Assembly (NCBI RefSeq): GCF_000003605.2
Contig: NW_003119430.1
Location: 28,992 to 92,991, forward strand
DNA: 64,000 bases
Reading direction: 5' to 3'
From: Saccoglossus kowalevskii
Lineage: Eukaryota > Hemichordata > Enteropneusta > Harrimaniidae
This document shows positions 24,582-36,899 of the stretch, in pieces. A program made the position numbers and the translations under genes. Positions within the stretch are counted from its first letter, which is position 1. The number at the start of each line of letters is the position of its first letter. The notes under the pieces are model-generated. The model saw nothing but the letters and a program-made list of their open reading frames with translations, did no database searches and was not told the DNA's origin.

Positions 24582-25112
24582 TTAAGGTAGAGATGCAGGT
24601 TCGTGGGCACTTGGGAGTGATTTTTTTTTAGCTTTGTATTATCCAAACAGTCATGGCTATAGAAATTTGAATAGTGGAACATAATCAAAGGACGAGTTTA
24701 AAATATAGATAACAGGTGCAAATATTCTCTCTTCTGAATTATTAGCATTAGCAAACTTCTTACTGAGTGAATTGTTATGCAAATTATCTTTAAAACGCCG
24801 TCGGGCATTGTTATTGGTTGAACAGTGTTACAACAATCGTACAGACAACTCGCCTGGGTGTTAATTTATGCATAAACTTGAATTAGTGAAATTTGAGCTG
24901 CTGCCCAGCAAAATTGACAACTGGTAGACAGTTTTAAAGACGGCACTTTCTTCATAACAAACATATGTACCCGTAAACCAATTTTGACAGGAAACAGAGG
25001 CATAGTTCAGAAGCTAATTTTCTTTAAATCACTTTTGACCAAAAAAGCACATTTTTGTGCATATTCAAACTAAAATGTCCATAAAAAAATACACAATTTC
25101 AAAATTCATACA
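24582..25112. mobile_element. TTAA-flanked TIR element, copy 2, running into the gap
   Basis: TTAA (24582-24585), then GGTAGAGATGCAGGTTCGTG and a body similar to 5230-5900. It includes a stretch of about 130 bp (near 24919-25055) missing from copy 1 and lacks other parts of it. The right end falls in the N run. Unit sequence resumes at 25423 (TATGGCAATGATATGAC) exactly where unit 2 reads ATTTAATATGGCCATGATATGAC without an insertion, so unit 2 is the empty site. Confidence 0.75.
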
Positions 25113-25422
25113 NNNNNNNNNNNNNNNNNNNNNNNNNNNNNNNNNNNNNNNNNNNNNNNNNNNNNNNNNNNNNNNNNNNNNNNNNNNNNNNNNNNNNNNN
25201 NNNNNNNNNNNNNNNNNNNNNNNNNNNNNNNNNNNNNNNNNNNNNNNNNNNNNNNNNNNNNNNNNNNNNNNNNNNNNNNNNNNNNNNNNNNNNNNNNNNN
25301 NNNNNNNNNNNNNNNNNNNNNNNNNNNNNNNNNNNNNNNNNNNNNNNNNNNNNNNNNNNNNNNNNNNNNNNNNNNNNNNNNNNNNNNNNNNNNNNNNNNN
25401 NNNNNNNNNNNNNNNNNNNNNN
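25113..25422. other. Assembly gap (310 N)
   Basis: Unresolved bases. By comparison with copy 1, about 100 bp of the TIR element plus TTAA should be missing, so the true missing sequence may be shorter than 310 bp or include a further insertion. Confidence 0.95.
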
Positions 25423-26159
25423 TATGGCAATGATATGACAAGGCATGTAGCAAAGGTCATACACTTTGTGAGGTATGCGCAATGAATAGTTAATAACATT
25501 GTTCTTGAGTATAATGCAATGTCATGAAACTATAGTTGAAAATAAAGTGGACTTAGAAATAAATGAGTAAATACTAAATAACCAGTCTAAAATAAACTGA
25601 TTTCAGCGTTTGTATTTCGATGGTGAAATGATTATTTTGGCCATACCACACTGTGGCACATATATGACTAAGTCATTTTATTGTGTTTATTGGCAAACTG
25701 TGTATTTTACCTCTTTATGTTGTCCGAACTAGTACCTCACAGGATCACTAGTACTTAGGTTTGCGTTAATCCCGACAAATCGTTGAAGCGACTAGACCTA
25801 ATATGTGTATTTCCAAATAAGCGACATAGAAACAGTAAGAAAGTAGACAAAACATTGATAAATGTATTACGATAGTTCTAAAAGACGATGTACAGTCTTC
25901 AGAACTGCCTAACATCATTATTGAGAGCTTTACTTTTATCATGAAATACAAACTATGTCAGCGATTGATTTATAAATTAAATTAAGTTTTAAGCTTAAAT
26001 ATAGGTAGTAGAAACAGCATGACAAGATGCACTCAATGCCTTCACAAAAATATACGTGGTTTGGGTGATATATTTCAATTTCAAGACCGATGTGTTTCAT
26101 GAATTTGAAGTAGAAAATAGTATCTCAATCATTCGCTGAAGTTGACGGATATAAAGGTT

Positions 26160-26260
26160 TTTTCTCTACGTGTAAGTTTATTTCCCTGGTAACCAATCTC
26201 TTGATTGTTGGTATTAGTGTGACAACTTATGACATGTCAACGTCAACGTCAACTTCATAA
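26160..26260. promoter_or_regulatory. X-box/CCAAT/CRE-like module (unit 3)
   Basis: ATTTCCCTGGTAAC (26180-26193) runs into CCAAT (26193-26197). Then come CTCTTGATTGTTGG and, from about 26236, TCAACGTCAACGTCAAC followed by TTCATAAAAAGC. It lies upstream of the predicted start of the minus-strand peptide gene. Confidence 0.4.
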
Positions 26261-26451
26261 AAAGCAATTTTAAATATGAATACGCATTAAAGCGTACACT
26301 ATACATTCAATGTCATTGTGGGTCACTAATAGGCACTATCTGTATGCACGGATGGATGGATATATGTGATGTCGGTTCTTATGAACAATGCCAAGGTTGA
26401 CCCACACTTTAATTTAACAAGTTCGATTATCTGATCATTGTTTCATATCTG

Positions 26452-26703
26452 TTGTTTTTATCTTCTTGTAGTTTATTCCGAATATTTACTTCTGCTTCAA
26501 TGAAAAGCTGTCAACAAAGTAGTTTTCTCCGATGCTTTCAGGTAGCTATAATACTTAATATATGTCAGTATGTTCACTCATTTCGACCATATATTCGTTC
26601 TGTGATTATTTTATTTTACTATTTACTTCGACTTCAGTGGAAACCCGGTAGCTATAATACTCAATGTATGTCAACCTGTTCACAATTTTCGACCATTTGT
26701 CGT
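26452..26703. repeat. Internal partial tandem duplication in unit 3
   Basis: The segment with ATTTACTTCTGCTTCAATG ... GGTAGCTATAATACTTAA ... TTTCGACCAT (26452-26598) is followed by a diverged copy with ATTTACTTCGACTTCAGTGG ... GGTAGCTATAATACTCAA ... TTTCGACCAT (26599-26703). The first copy carries an acceptor-like TATCTTCTTGTAG and a donor-like TTTCAG/GTAGCT that are also present in unit 2. Confidence 0.55.
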
Positions 26704-27439
26704 ATATTTGTCATTGCATTTAAATTTTTTGTTATCTATTAACCTATTTCAGACCAGTGCAAATTAGGTAATAATCTATAGTAAGGTAGTATATCCATGT
26801 ATGCCATAACACTTGAATCGCGACCCATGAATACTATATTATAATTAGTTCCCTCGCTTCTTACAATAAGATCGACACAAACAACCTATGATTCCAATCA
26901 CCATCAACACGTCACTTATCCCGGTTAACTTTATTAATATTGCAACCAACTAATGCTATGAAATACGTACGGGGAAAATATCTGTACACCACAAGATATA
27001 TTATCAATTAAGTAAAGATTTATCGCTCGTTGTTTTTATGCTATGATATGTTCGTATGCCATATAAGCGACTCTTCAAAGTTCATTTTTGGTGAATAATT
27101 CATAACACACGTCAGAAAATGCTGTTATGTATTTAGTAATCTCAGAGTCGTGTTTTAAGTGAGTTGAAAGTTTTCGTAGAGAAACCATCTGATCGTTTCG
27201 CCCATAGTAGAGTTAGGTTAGAGTGGTGCAAAGTATCAACACTGCACCATAGAAATATTGATGGGATATTCTGATTCTTGCTGTGAAGGGTTGTATTAGA
27301 TCATGATCATTCTTGAGTAGTTACAAATGACGAATTGTCATTAGTATTATCGACAGGAAAATTCAAATTGTTTTACTGCGATTCCCAAAATCGTGTTACG
27401 ATCGCATAATTAACAAAACCTAATGTGTAAATTATGATT

Positions 27440-28160
27440 GACTGACTTCAAACTACACATTACTATTGAACGTGTGTAGTATAGAAAACCTGTGGGATAC
27501 TCTTCTGTAAAACTGTCAAAAAATCATTTAGTCCTAATATATGCTCACTCCCAACGTTTGATAAAGCCCTTACAAATTTAAATGAGGTTAATAGAATAGT
27601 GTCTTTATGTTTGATGAAATAATTCTTCGTAGCCAGTAATCTCCTGTTAAACATCATAGTTACTGAAAAATATTTCATTTCGAGTCTTATATATTCTAAT
27701 TTCGTCGACCCATTCACGGTTAACCTCATGCAGCGCGGAGATCACAATTGCACAGTGTATGTTATGTTTTGAATGTATTAGTCGTGAAGACATACAAATA
27801 GTTACCGTTTCTCTCATTTGAATTACTTCAAGTTATTTGAGGCATGGTTATCATTCAAATTATTAGCCGGGCTAAACAATTGTAGGAAGTTTTTTTTTAA
27901 ATTATGGAACGTCGCGTGATTGAGCTGAATATAGAATTTTGCGTTCAGCATGACGTAATAGTATATACATCGTTTATAACGAGTAATATTACAACCCATT
28001 CAGAAACGAAGCAGTTTCGCCTCCTGTTTAGTCAAACATTACGTAATTAAGTTTTTTTGCAATTTAGAAAACCGAACAGACCACAAAAGACTACGAAACG
28101 GGAAATTTCAATAATGCTCACACAGTTCCATTTGATCTTTATCACCGAAGATCATGTTAT
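27440..28160 (-). repeat. Inverted segment of the array unit
   Basis: Reverse complement of the unit 2 stretch at about 18.93-19.58 kb. GAAAACCTGTGGGATA (about 27485) mirrors TCCCACAGGTTTTC, AGCATGACGTAATAGTATA (about 27948) mirrors TTACGTCATGCTGAA, and the match continues to about 28.1 kb. All other units carry this segment in the forward orientation. Confidence 0.75.
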
Positions 28161-28206
28161 TGCATTTCCGACACTGTCTACAGAGACTCTAGTAATCACT
28201 GACTTT

Positions 28207-28242
28207 CTAGTTGTCTGGTTTCGCCAGACCACCACTAGAGGG
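28207..28242. other. Short palindrome with a CTCF-like core
   Basis: CTAGT...GTCTGG-TTTCG-CCAGAC...ACTAG forms two nested stems (28207-28211/28234-28238 and 28213-28218/28224-28229). CCACTAGAGGGT overlaps its right arm and resembles the CTCF core. It sits just outside the inverted segment. Confidence 0.35.
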
Positions 28243-28849
28243 TGTAACAATGTATCTGGATGACAGCATCGTGCGGGGAGTGTATTATTTCTAGATTCGG
28301 ACCTATATAGTTTGTAGCAAATAAATATATGTGCGTGTGGGTTTTTTTTTAAAACCTGTTACTTCCTGAACAAATTTAAAAGAAAATTTCAACTGTACGT
28401 ACAACGGTTTTGCAAAGTACGACGGGATGACTCAATAATCCACGATGTCCAGGCTACAAGAAGACGAACATATAATAGTTTATCAGCATGTTCTACAAGC
28501 TTTGCTTTTCGTGCATTACTGGATGTTATGCACGCTCCTGGGGGAATTAATGAATTATTCGAACTAAGATTATTCAAGATGCTAAGCCTCGGTCATTCAA
28601 AAACAATCTAAGTCACAGTGCGCCCACACGCGTTCTAGCCTTGAAATGATCATGCAAATGGCAGCCATTAGAAACGCGAAAGTCCAAGATTGATTAACTG
28701 ATGGTAATAATAAGGGTAGCAATATAACCTAGCCCGGAATGGACGCGGACACAAGTCAGCGCCAGTGAGATTCGAAAGCCAACTGTTTCGCCAAAATACA
28801 AGCAGGTAGCTAATTTGCTACCGAGTTTGCTAATTGGCTGCCCATATAC

Positions 28850-31460
28850 TTGAGATTTATAAGTACGCAAAATATTAAAAGAAAGTCGGCACTTTGCAAT
28901 ACTGAAAAAACATACCCAACTATAGATCTGTCAACACAAGTCGCACAGAGGAGATTACAAGACCAGGAACACAAAACAAACAACTAAAAACAAGCGACAA
29001 AACAATCCACGAGAACAAAACATCTGGCAAGTACGCTGCATTGCATAGACAAAGCAGGAGGAGGAACATATATTGACTCAATACATAAAGGTGATGTCAG
29101 GTGTTTCAAAAAATGTAAACATATCCGGCTTTACATGTGACACCACTCATATATCATTATGTGTCATAACAAATGATTTCAGACAAGTAACATTAATGCG
29201 ATCTGAGGTGCTAATCTGAGCTGTAATTTAAAGCCCAAAAACATACTTTTGACTGTAACGGCTAGTTTTTCACAACAAGACCTTTAGTTTAAAATGTTTA
29301 ATGAAAGAAGAATATGTTGTTTGCTGGTCATCCTTGTCACTGATATGGTGGCAATATTTATAGATCACTTCACATATTTTACTGCATCCAGATGTTAAAC
29401 AGTACGTCTAAATCAATCATATATGATACAATGTCAAATATTGTGGCAACAACTCGTATATCAAATCCAACGAAATAAATTTGAATTGTGCCATTATATA
29501 TTTCTTCCAAACAAGTGTAAGTTTATTGTTACAACATCAGAAAACGATGTGGAGACAACGTATGGTCGTATATTACAAAACCTGTCAATTCGGCAGTTGA
29601 TGACTGATGCGTTCCATGAACATGAGGAAAGACATCGACATCGTTTACTGAACTCCCACTGCAACTATTCATTTTATTGTTGGTAATAATGTAAGAGCAT
29701 ATAATATTCATGAAAAATGCACGAAAGTCGTCTCTTCTGAACAATGCGACGGATGACACACACTCCTAATTTAATTATTTTGTTTTGAACAAAATAACTA
29801 TGTTTTTGAAATATTTTATTTCGAAATTTATTTTACCACATTGGGAAACGTTTACTAACTTTGTATTCTAATAAGACCCCATACTCTCTACGGACAACGG
29901 ATAACCATGGATCATGCTGTCATTTAAGTTTTACAGTTGATTTATATTCATTATTCGACAACTCGACAAAGTAGTATTACTGTGCACCCTGAACTACTTA
30001 TTTGTAATCACTTCTCACGTTAAAAACTCGATGACGGGTTGTTTTTATTATGTTCTTACAAGCCACACTTGTCGCCAACACTGTATGTTGTGTTCCACGG
30101 TCGATCGCGAGTGATTAATCAAACTGGGAGTGAACAAATAAACAGCTCACTATATTGAAGCTTTGTTCCCACTTTCAACCAGGTATTCCATATCGCACAT
30201 AATTCAAATTTTTTTTGAAAAATAACCAAACTCTAGAAACAGGCATTTTCAACAAAAATACAAAATTGAGCGTATAAAATATCGCGGTTACCCAAATGTG
30301 TGTTCCACGAACCAAGAACGCACTAGTGTTTGCAGTTATGGAAATAACACAATCTGTTGCGATAACAATTTGTATTGGTCGTACAGCAAATGTGGAACGG
30401 GAAACCATGTATAAAATGCAAGGTTATTACACACATGAATGTCACAGATACATGCTCACTAGCATCGACTGTAAATTGTGTATCCAGGTTGATCACGTAC
30501 CCTACCTAATCAGTGTCGATATAAAGCAAATAGGACAGTGTGAACCATATTGAAAACTCGCGTCGTGTACCCTTTCTGATAATGAATATGTAAAAGTCAA
30601 TGCATTGGGGGATATATTGATTGCAATTGTTTAATGTGTTACATCTTATATGTATTATATACAATGCTGTAACCGGATTTTCAATTATTACAGTGTTTCA
30701 CGGAACATGTTAGTCAAACAATGCTTCGTTATGAATGTTGTAGATACTATTGCATCATGTTCTATCATCATTCTATATTCGGCGTAATCACGCGGCGTTC
30801 CGTAATTCAAAATTTAAAACTTCCTATAATTGTTCAGCATGTCGAATCATTTTATTTCATAGATAACATCGTCCCAAATTACTTGATACAGGTCAAATGC
30901 ATGAAAACAAATCACAAATATATGCCTAACAAGTAAAATGTAACATATGAAATACGCTATGCAATTGCGATCTCCGGCTACTAGAGTTGAACCATCAATG
31001 GTCTACGAAATTAGAGCAATATAGTTAGCGAGCCCTGAAATGAAATACTTTTTTTTCAGTAACTATACAATGATGTCTAACAGGTAATTGATGGCGACTA
31101 AGAATTATTCCACCAAACACTATTCATTTCACCAAACATTATTCATTAGAAATGCATGTATGTTAGAATTAATGATTTGTTTTGACAATTTAAAGTAAAA
31201 GATCCCACAGGTTCTCTAAATCATAGTACTGCGTAGTTTGCGCTCTCAAACAAAGTGCAGCATCTGTTAATTGTCAAATCCTATCACGATTTGTTATTAA
31301 TTTGCAATATATTTCAATTGTTTTGATTGTATTGATGTGAACATTGAAACAATCACTTGAATTTTCAGAATAATGTTGTAATTTCAATAAATAGTCTTGG
31401 CTGGGAATTTATCATCATCTACAGCTAATCGAGTGTATCCACTCAACAATGTTAGTTGCA
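28850..31460. repeat. Tandem array unit 4 (shortened)
   Basis: Holds the decayed hairpin copy (29094-29152), a diverged X-box/CRE segment (29.53-29.78 kb), a GATCACGTACCC block (about 30.49 kb), GGCGTAATCACGCGGCGTTCC (about 30781) and GATCCCACAGGTTCTC (about 31201). The section with peptide exons is absent. No gene recognised. Confidence 0.6.
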
Positions 31461-31945
31461 TATATAATTCTGATAATACAATGGTGTCAGTAAGGAACCT
31501 GAAGTATACATGAGACAAGTGACATTGGTCATTTTTTATTTGTTATAGTATTATTAAATTTAAGCCCAGCTACATGTCTACCCCCAACAAGCCTAGAACT
31601 ACCAAATCACCAATATCAAATACGTTGTCATAGCAGCAAACTTTGGAATAAGCAATGTTTGCCATATTTTATCGTCACAACAACGAAAATGATATGTAAC
31701 ATTGTCGATTATTATTGTTTTTGATTATCCGCACCATCTTTCTAGCAAAATAATGTATCAACACTGGAAGTTCGAAAGTCACGTGTAACGTACACTCATT
31801 TCCCGATGTTTTCGAACCTTTAATAAAAATCAAATTTTGTTGGTATTCAATTAAGTTCAAATAGCCTGAAAAGTTTGTAAGGTTTTATATAATCACGAAC
31901 ATCATTGGTTGGGAAATAATAATAATTAATATTCATTCACAGAAA

Positions 31946-32014
31946 ATGTCATTTAACATCATGACTGAAGCTTACTTAGTTCAAATAGACGACCCAGTTC
32001 CGGACGATGAGAAA
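31946..32014 (+). CDS. Possible first coding exon, unidentified product
   Basis: After an acceptor-like ATATTCATTCACAG, ATG opens MSFNIMTEAYLV, then QIDDPVPDDEK. It stops exactly at a phase 0 donor-like AAA/GTATGC. 23 codons, with polar, non-repetitive composition. The segment is not found in other array units. No continuing exon was identified, so the gene is unproven and the product is unknown. Confidence 0.3.
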
Positions 32015-32199
32015 GTATGCATATCTATACCTCTCATTTGTAGTTTGATTACCACACATTATCTTTAATATGTTCTTGAGAAAATGTATATAGACAATAG
32101 AACGAATATTTAGATATCTACAACATGCGGAGATAAAAGCAGTTTATCTTATCACGCCATATCGCGTAATAACCTAAAAAATGTTGATTCAATTAACTA

Positions 32200-35160
32200 A
32201 TATATTACGACGTTGCGTAAAGTGCTATTGCTAATAAACAGAATGACCTAAAATTATTATGAAAAAAAACGTTCATTAAAAAACTAAAGATGAATACATC
32301 ACTTGTCCTTTTTAATTGCATGAAGTTGCTATGGTGACAACTCCAACTTTTGTACATCATTTGACAGTTTTTACAGAATCCATTGTTTGGGTGACATATT
32401 TTAAGTCCAATTTAATTTAGTAATTTCATAGTAATTTAATCTATCTAACTTCTTCCAAACTAACATGTTAATTTTGTGTGAATTTATGCTTTCAACATCG
32501 GAAAGAGATATGAACATAACGTATGGGCGTATGAACCTGTCAATTCGACAGTTGACGTTTTATATAATTCATGAACATGAGGTAGTACATTTAGAAAGGT
32601 TCTTTTCCACATGTTAGCATACTTCCATTGTAACTGTTCTTTCGATTGCTGGTTATAGTGTAATGCCAAATGATATGTCAACGTCAACGTCAAGTACGAG
32701 TACCGAGTCCGTTTAGAAAATGCATATTATTATATATTCAATGTCATTGTAGTTTACTAATAGCCTACTGGAAGCAGGGATAGAAATACGTCAATGTCGA
32801 CACGTGTCAGAGGGACACGAAAAAATATACATCGTACATGAATCATGCATTCATTTTCCTTTTACATTAAAATCTGATTCTGTATTCGAAAATACGTCAA
32901 ATATTTTTACTGTGCGCCCCGAACTATATATTTGTCTCAAAATGCACGTTAACAACTCGATCACGGCGGCACAGGGAGAGGGGTAGAGGGGCAGTCATCC
33001 CCTCGAAAAAAATGTTTGGAGGGTCGCTCCCTGAAATAAAGCTGAAACCCCTTGTGTCAGCAAAATTTGACCCTCAAAATGCAGGAAATGTATATATGGA
33101 ATGTGTAACCATACATAACAAAGAAGGTTATTACACGACAACCCAATGATATCGCGCGGTTTTATTTGTGTTCACTCTTAAATTAGTGTTCTATGTGACT
33201 ATAGAACATATCCCAGTAGCTAGTACGCTGACCCATTTTTGTATGTTCATTACTATTGACTGTAAATTGGGTTTCTGTATTTGAATTTAAAAGCATGGCC
33301 AATACACTGTATTTGATAAACCATTCAAGACCAGTTTGTTGCTCGATTGACTTCTACCTGCAAGATTTTCACAAACAAGAACAATGCATATCGCACCACA
33401 AAACACGCTGCTTACTACAGTTAACTGTAATGCAAAAAACTAAGCCTATTTTTGCATTCGGTAAAAATATTGACACCATTAGACTTATGATTGCACGACA
33501 ACGAGTCGGTATTCACCAACCTGGGGCGAATACACATTCGGTTGGTACGAACCCCTAAATATCTGGAAATTTCAATTGTTTTATTTCTTCTCATTTTCGT
33601 GATTCTCGTGTCTAGTGTATAAACTTGACAAAAACAGCCAAAAGAAAAGTCAAATTTATATTATAAAAAATAATACCAGTTTGGAAAGTATTAGTTGCTC
33701 TTTCAATTTTCAGCAGCGCCTTACCTTTACTTCACTAATATTAATAGAATAGATTAAGAAAATTAAACTGATTGGCCCCATTTACTAATTCAGAATGTGA
33801 GGTTTTACCGGCATAGTTTGAGGCTTGGCCTATTTAGAAATGGCCATACAACAAACACAAGCCTGGTTATGAATTATAGAACGAGGCTATATCTAATTAG
33901 TGACCTCGCTCTAGTTCGCAACCAGTCTTGTGATTGGTGCATCCGTGTAATGTTTTATGATTAGTTACAACTGACACATTTACACATGACATCCAGTGTT
34001 TCACAGAATGAGTTTTTTTTTCAAACTGAATTCGAGCATCTTTTTGAATGGGGTATATGCCTTATATTACTTGGTTTTAAATGGTGTATGTACTATTGCG
34101 TCATGCTGAACGCAGCATTCTATATTTAGCGAAATCACGCGTCATTTTGTAAAATAGAAACTTCCTTCAATTGTTCAGCGTGTCTAATAATGTGTTCATA
34201 GATAAACACATGGGGTTTTAGTTCCTAATGGGAGAAGAAAATCGCCTTTATATTTCCTCACGTCAATTGAATGCAATATAAGGCATACACTGTCACTCGC
34301 TACATGAGGTGAACCATGAATGGTCAAATCAACGCGAGGATTTTGTTAGCAAGACCTGAAATGAAATACGTTATAAAGTAACTGTACAATGGTGTCTAAC
34401 AGAAGATTAATGGCTACAAAGGATTATTTCATTGAATACAAAGACACTATTCGGTTAACGTCATTAAAATTGGCAAGGGCTTTGTCAAACGTAAGAAGTG
34501 GGGCATATATTAGGAATAAATTATTTTCTTACAGTTTCACAAAAGAGAATTTCAAGGTTCTCTAAACTAAATCATATACCCTTAAGGAAATACATTAGAC
34601 TAAACAAAATATATGTGTGTGCCACTGAACAAAGAAGTTGTACGGAAAACAGGCCCAAACGTAAAATGTTGAACGTAAGTCGTATTTGGATATTGCTGTA
34701 ATTGTTGACCAGTTTCAAGAGTTATTAAGTATTCCCACTACATTAACGTCACTACAATCAGGGCTTGACAGAGACTAATATCAAATCTGTTGTCATTGCA
34801 GCCGTAATACATATTAGTATCAAGTTGTCGATAATAATATTAGTAATAATAATAATTGTGTAGAGTCCGGTCAAACCCTGGTGGCAGCCATGTTTGTTTT
34901 TATTATTAAAGGACGCTTACGCGCGTAATCATTCCATATTTGGAATTCACATAATTGCGGCACGTTGTAACTTATGGCGTTACGGTGACAAATGCATAAT
35001 GATATGTATTACGATGAAACAAAAAAAAAAAGTTGCACAATGTGTTATTGTCAATGCAAAGAATACCTAAAATAACAGTCAATTAACAGGTTCCATTGAA
35101 AGGATTCTCAACATCAACCGACGTCCTGTTTTAATCGTCACCCCTGTAGTCGTTATGCCA
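32200..35160. repeat. Tandem array unit 5 (decayed)
   Basis: Holds a perfect X-box (32325-32338), the TCAACGTCAACGTCAAG block (about 32680), GCGTCATGCTGAACGCAGC (about 34099) and GGGGCATATATTAGGA (about 34499). An insert-like stretch at about 33.0-33.9 kb (GGGGCAGTCATCCCCTC and following) has no counterpart. Unit ends are approximate. No gene recognised. Confidence 0.5.
32325..32338. promoter_or_regulatory. X-box (RFX-type) site
   Basis: GTTGCTATGGTGAC; its complement GTCACCATAGCAAC fits GTNRCC-N2-RGYAAC exactly. Diverged counterparts lie at about 38817 and 44266 in units 8 and 9. Confidence 0.45.
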
Positions 35161-35239
35161 CAACTCTAACTTGACAGTTTTTACAGCACCTACACGTTAA
35201 GTAACACTACTTATTAAATCACAAAGTATACGAATTTAT

Positions 35240-36480
35240 ATATGACTTGGCGATCGTTGATGTATGGGACGACTGACAAGCTTCATGAAATCGAAGTAGG
35301 ATATAGTATAATTACATTTTACATGTTCTTTCCCAAAGTTTCCATGCTAATTATTATTACTTCGACTGGTAAAATATGTCTTGTTGGTGTGCTTCTGATC
35401 ACAATACTGTCTCGAACAACTACAATGCATCACACTATATTTATTAATTATGTTTCATGTAATCGACACTCCACATTCAATGCAGCACTGTGGGCAGGCA
35501 TTCATTATTGTTAATTGATTTATAGCATACGCCAGAAATGCTAACACGTGTTGCTCTTACTTAAATTACCTCGAAGCACGTTTTCATACAGAGATCATCT
35601 GATACCAGAGTATGAAATGTTATAATGACCTCACGATACACATACACGATACATATCTTACTAATCAGCGATCTTAAATACAATTCTACTCACAACTTTG
35701 ATTAATACATTAGTATTCCGCTGACAAACTATCCCCACTGCGCAATCGATGGCTTCTGTGAATATCACAATCAGTTACTATTTTTCGTGTAGATCGTGGC
35801 AGAGTTTAAGGCACGCGATCACGATCTTTTAAAGTATATAGTGTAAATAGAACTGTAGAACCATATTGGATGCACATGTTTTATACTTATTTTGATACTT
35901 TGTGATGATTTGCAATCTACGTAATCGTAATGTGTTACATGTTATATGTAAAACTGAATAATTTGTAGCTGAATATAGTACAGCAAATACAACAAAAAAT
36001 ACACACTGTGCAATTGCGATCTCCTTGAAACATGGATGATAAAAACTAAGATTTAATTAGCTAGAAGTGAAATCAATGTTTTTGTCTGTAACTGGGCTAT
36101 GATGACCGATGTTCACACTGAATAATTTCACCAACCACTAAAATACTATTATGTTTACTTTACTGTTGGCCATTCATCAACAACGTTAATACCTTAACTA
36201 AGTTCATTCTTTCTAATAATGCAAATGTCTTATTTGTAAATGTGCCCGCTACACCAGTATTGATACTGTCAAGTCTACCTGACATAGAACGGTTTTGTTA
36301 GAATAGTTAGAATGATATTATGGATTATATCTGACAAACAGGCACCAGTTTGTATCTATCTATTTTAAAATTTGGTGTCCTCAGGGTCAGTGTTTGAACT
36401 ATTACTATTTAGTTTATACACTTCTCCGCATTGGGGTATCATTGTTCACCGCAATAGTAATAATGGTCGTAAATCAGCAC
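35240..36480. repeat. Tandem array unit 6 (fragment)
   Basis: CTTCATGAAATCGAAGTAGG (about 35280) and the block TTACTAATCAGCGATC ... TAGATCGTGGCAGAG ... GCACGCGATCACGATC (35.66-35.83 kb) match the later units. The remainder is too diverged to assign. Confidence 0.45.
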
Positions 36481-36899
36481 AAGAGATGTTGTGGCCTGTA
36501 TTGTGGACATTAATGATTTAATGTACAGGAACAAATTAATGGAAAGACAAAACAGATATTATGGTAATTGGCAAGCCATGTTAACATAACAAAATCAATA
36601 TGCTTTGGTTTAGGTTGATTGTACATTTGTGTCAGTCTGTGGTTGTGATAGGAATATGTATGTGATATTAGATGAACAGTCAAACATGGATAACCATGAC
36701 AGTCTCTATACCATCCTTCACATGTGTAGAATTTCCAGATTAGAAAATAACTGTCATTAAAAACTGCCAAGATTCTTGTTAATGTCTGTACTGGCTAGAT
36801 TATTGAAATAACCATATGTATGGCGTAACACAGATACAGATAAATAGATTGCAGAGAGGGCAGATTATACCATATAACTAACCTTATTCCGTACGCAAA

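Larger units (their letters stand above)
20460..28850. repeat. Tandem array unit 3 (carries the intact gene)
   Basis: Landmarks: 20494 (match to unit 2 start), intact peptide gene (21.25-21.65 kb), second-gene relic (22.2-22.65 kb), AAAGGTTCAATATGCTTGC (about 23101), CAACTGGATAAGCAC (23311), TATA block (24.19-24.49 kb), TTAA element copy 2 with assembly gap (24.58-25.42 kb), X-box/CCAAT/CRE (26.16-26.26 kb), then an inverted segment (27.44-28.16 kb). It also has an internal partial duplication at 26.45-26.70 kb. Confidence 0.7.

Noticed and set aside
25057-25499. Long ORFs of 115-144 codons on both strands
   Set aside because: They are made almost wholly of the N run and carry no information.
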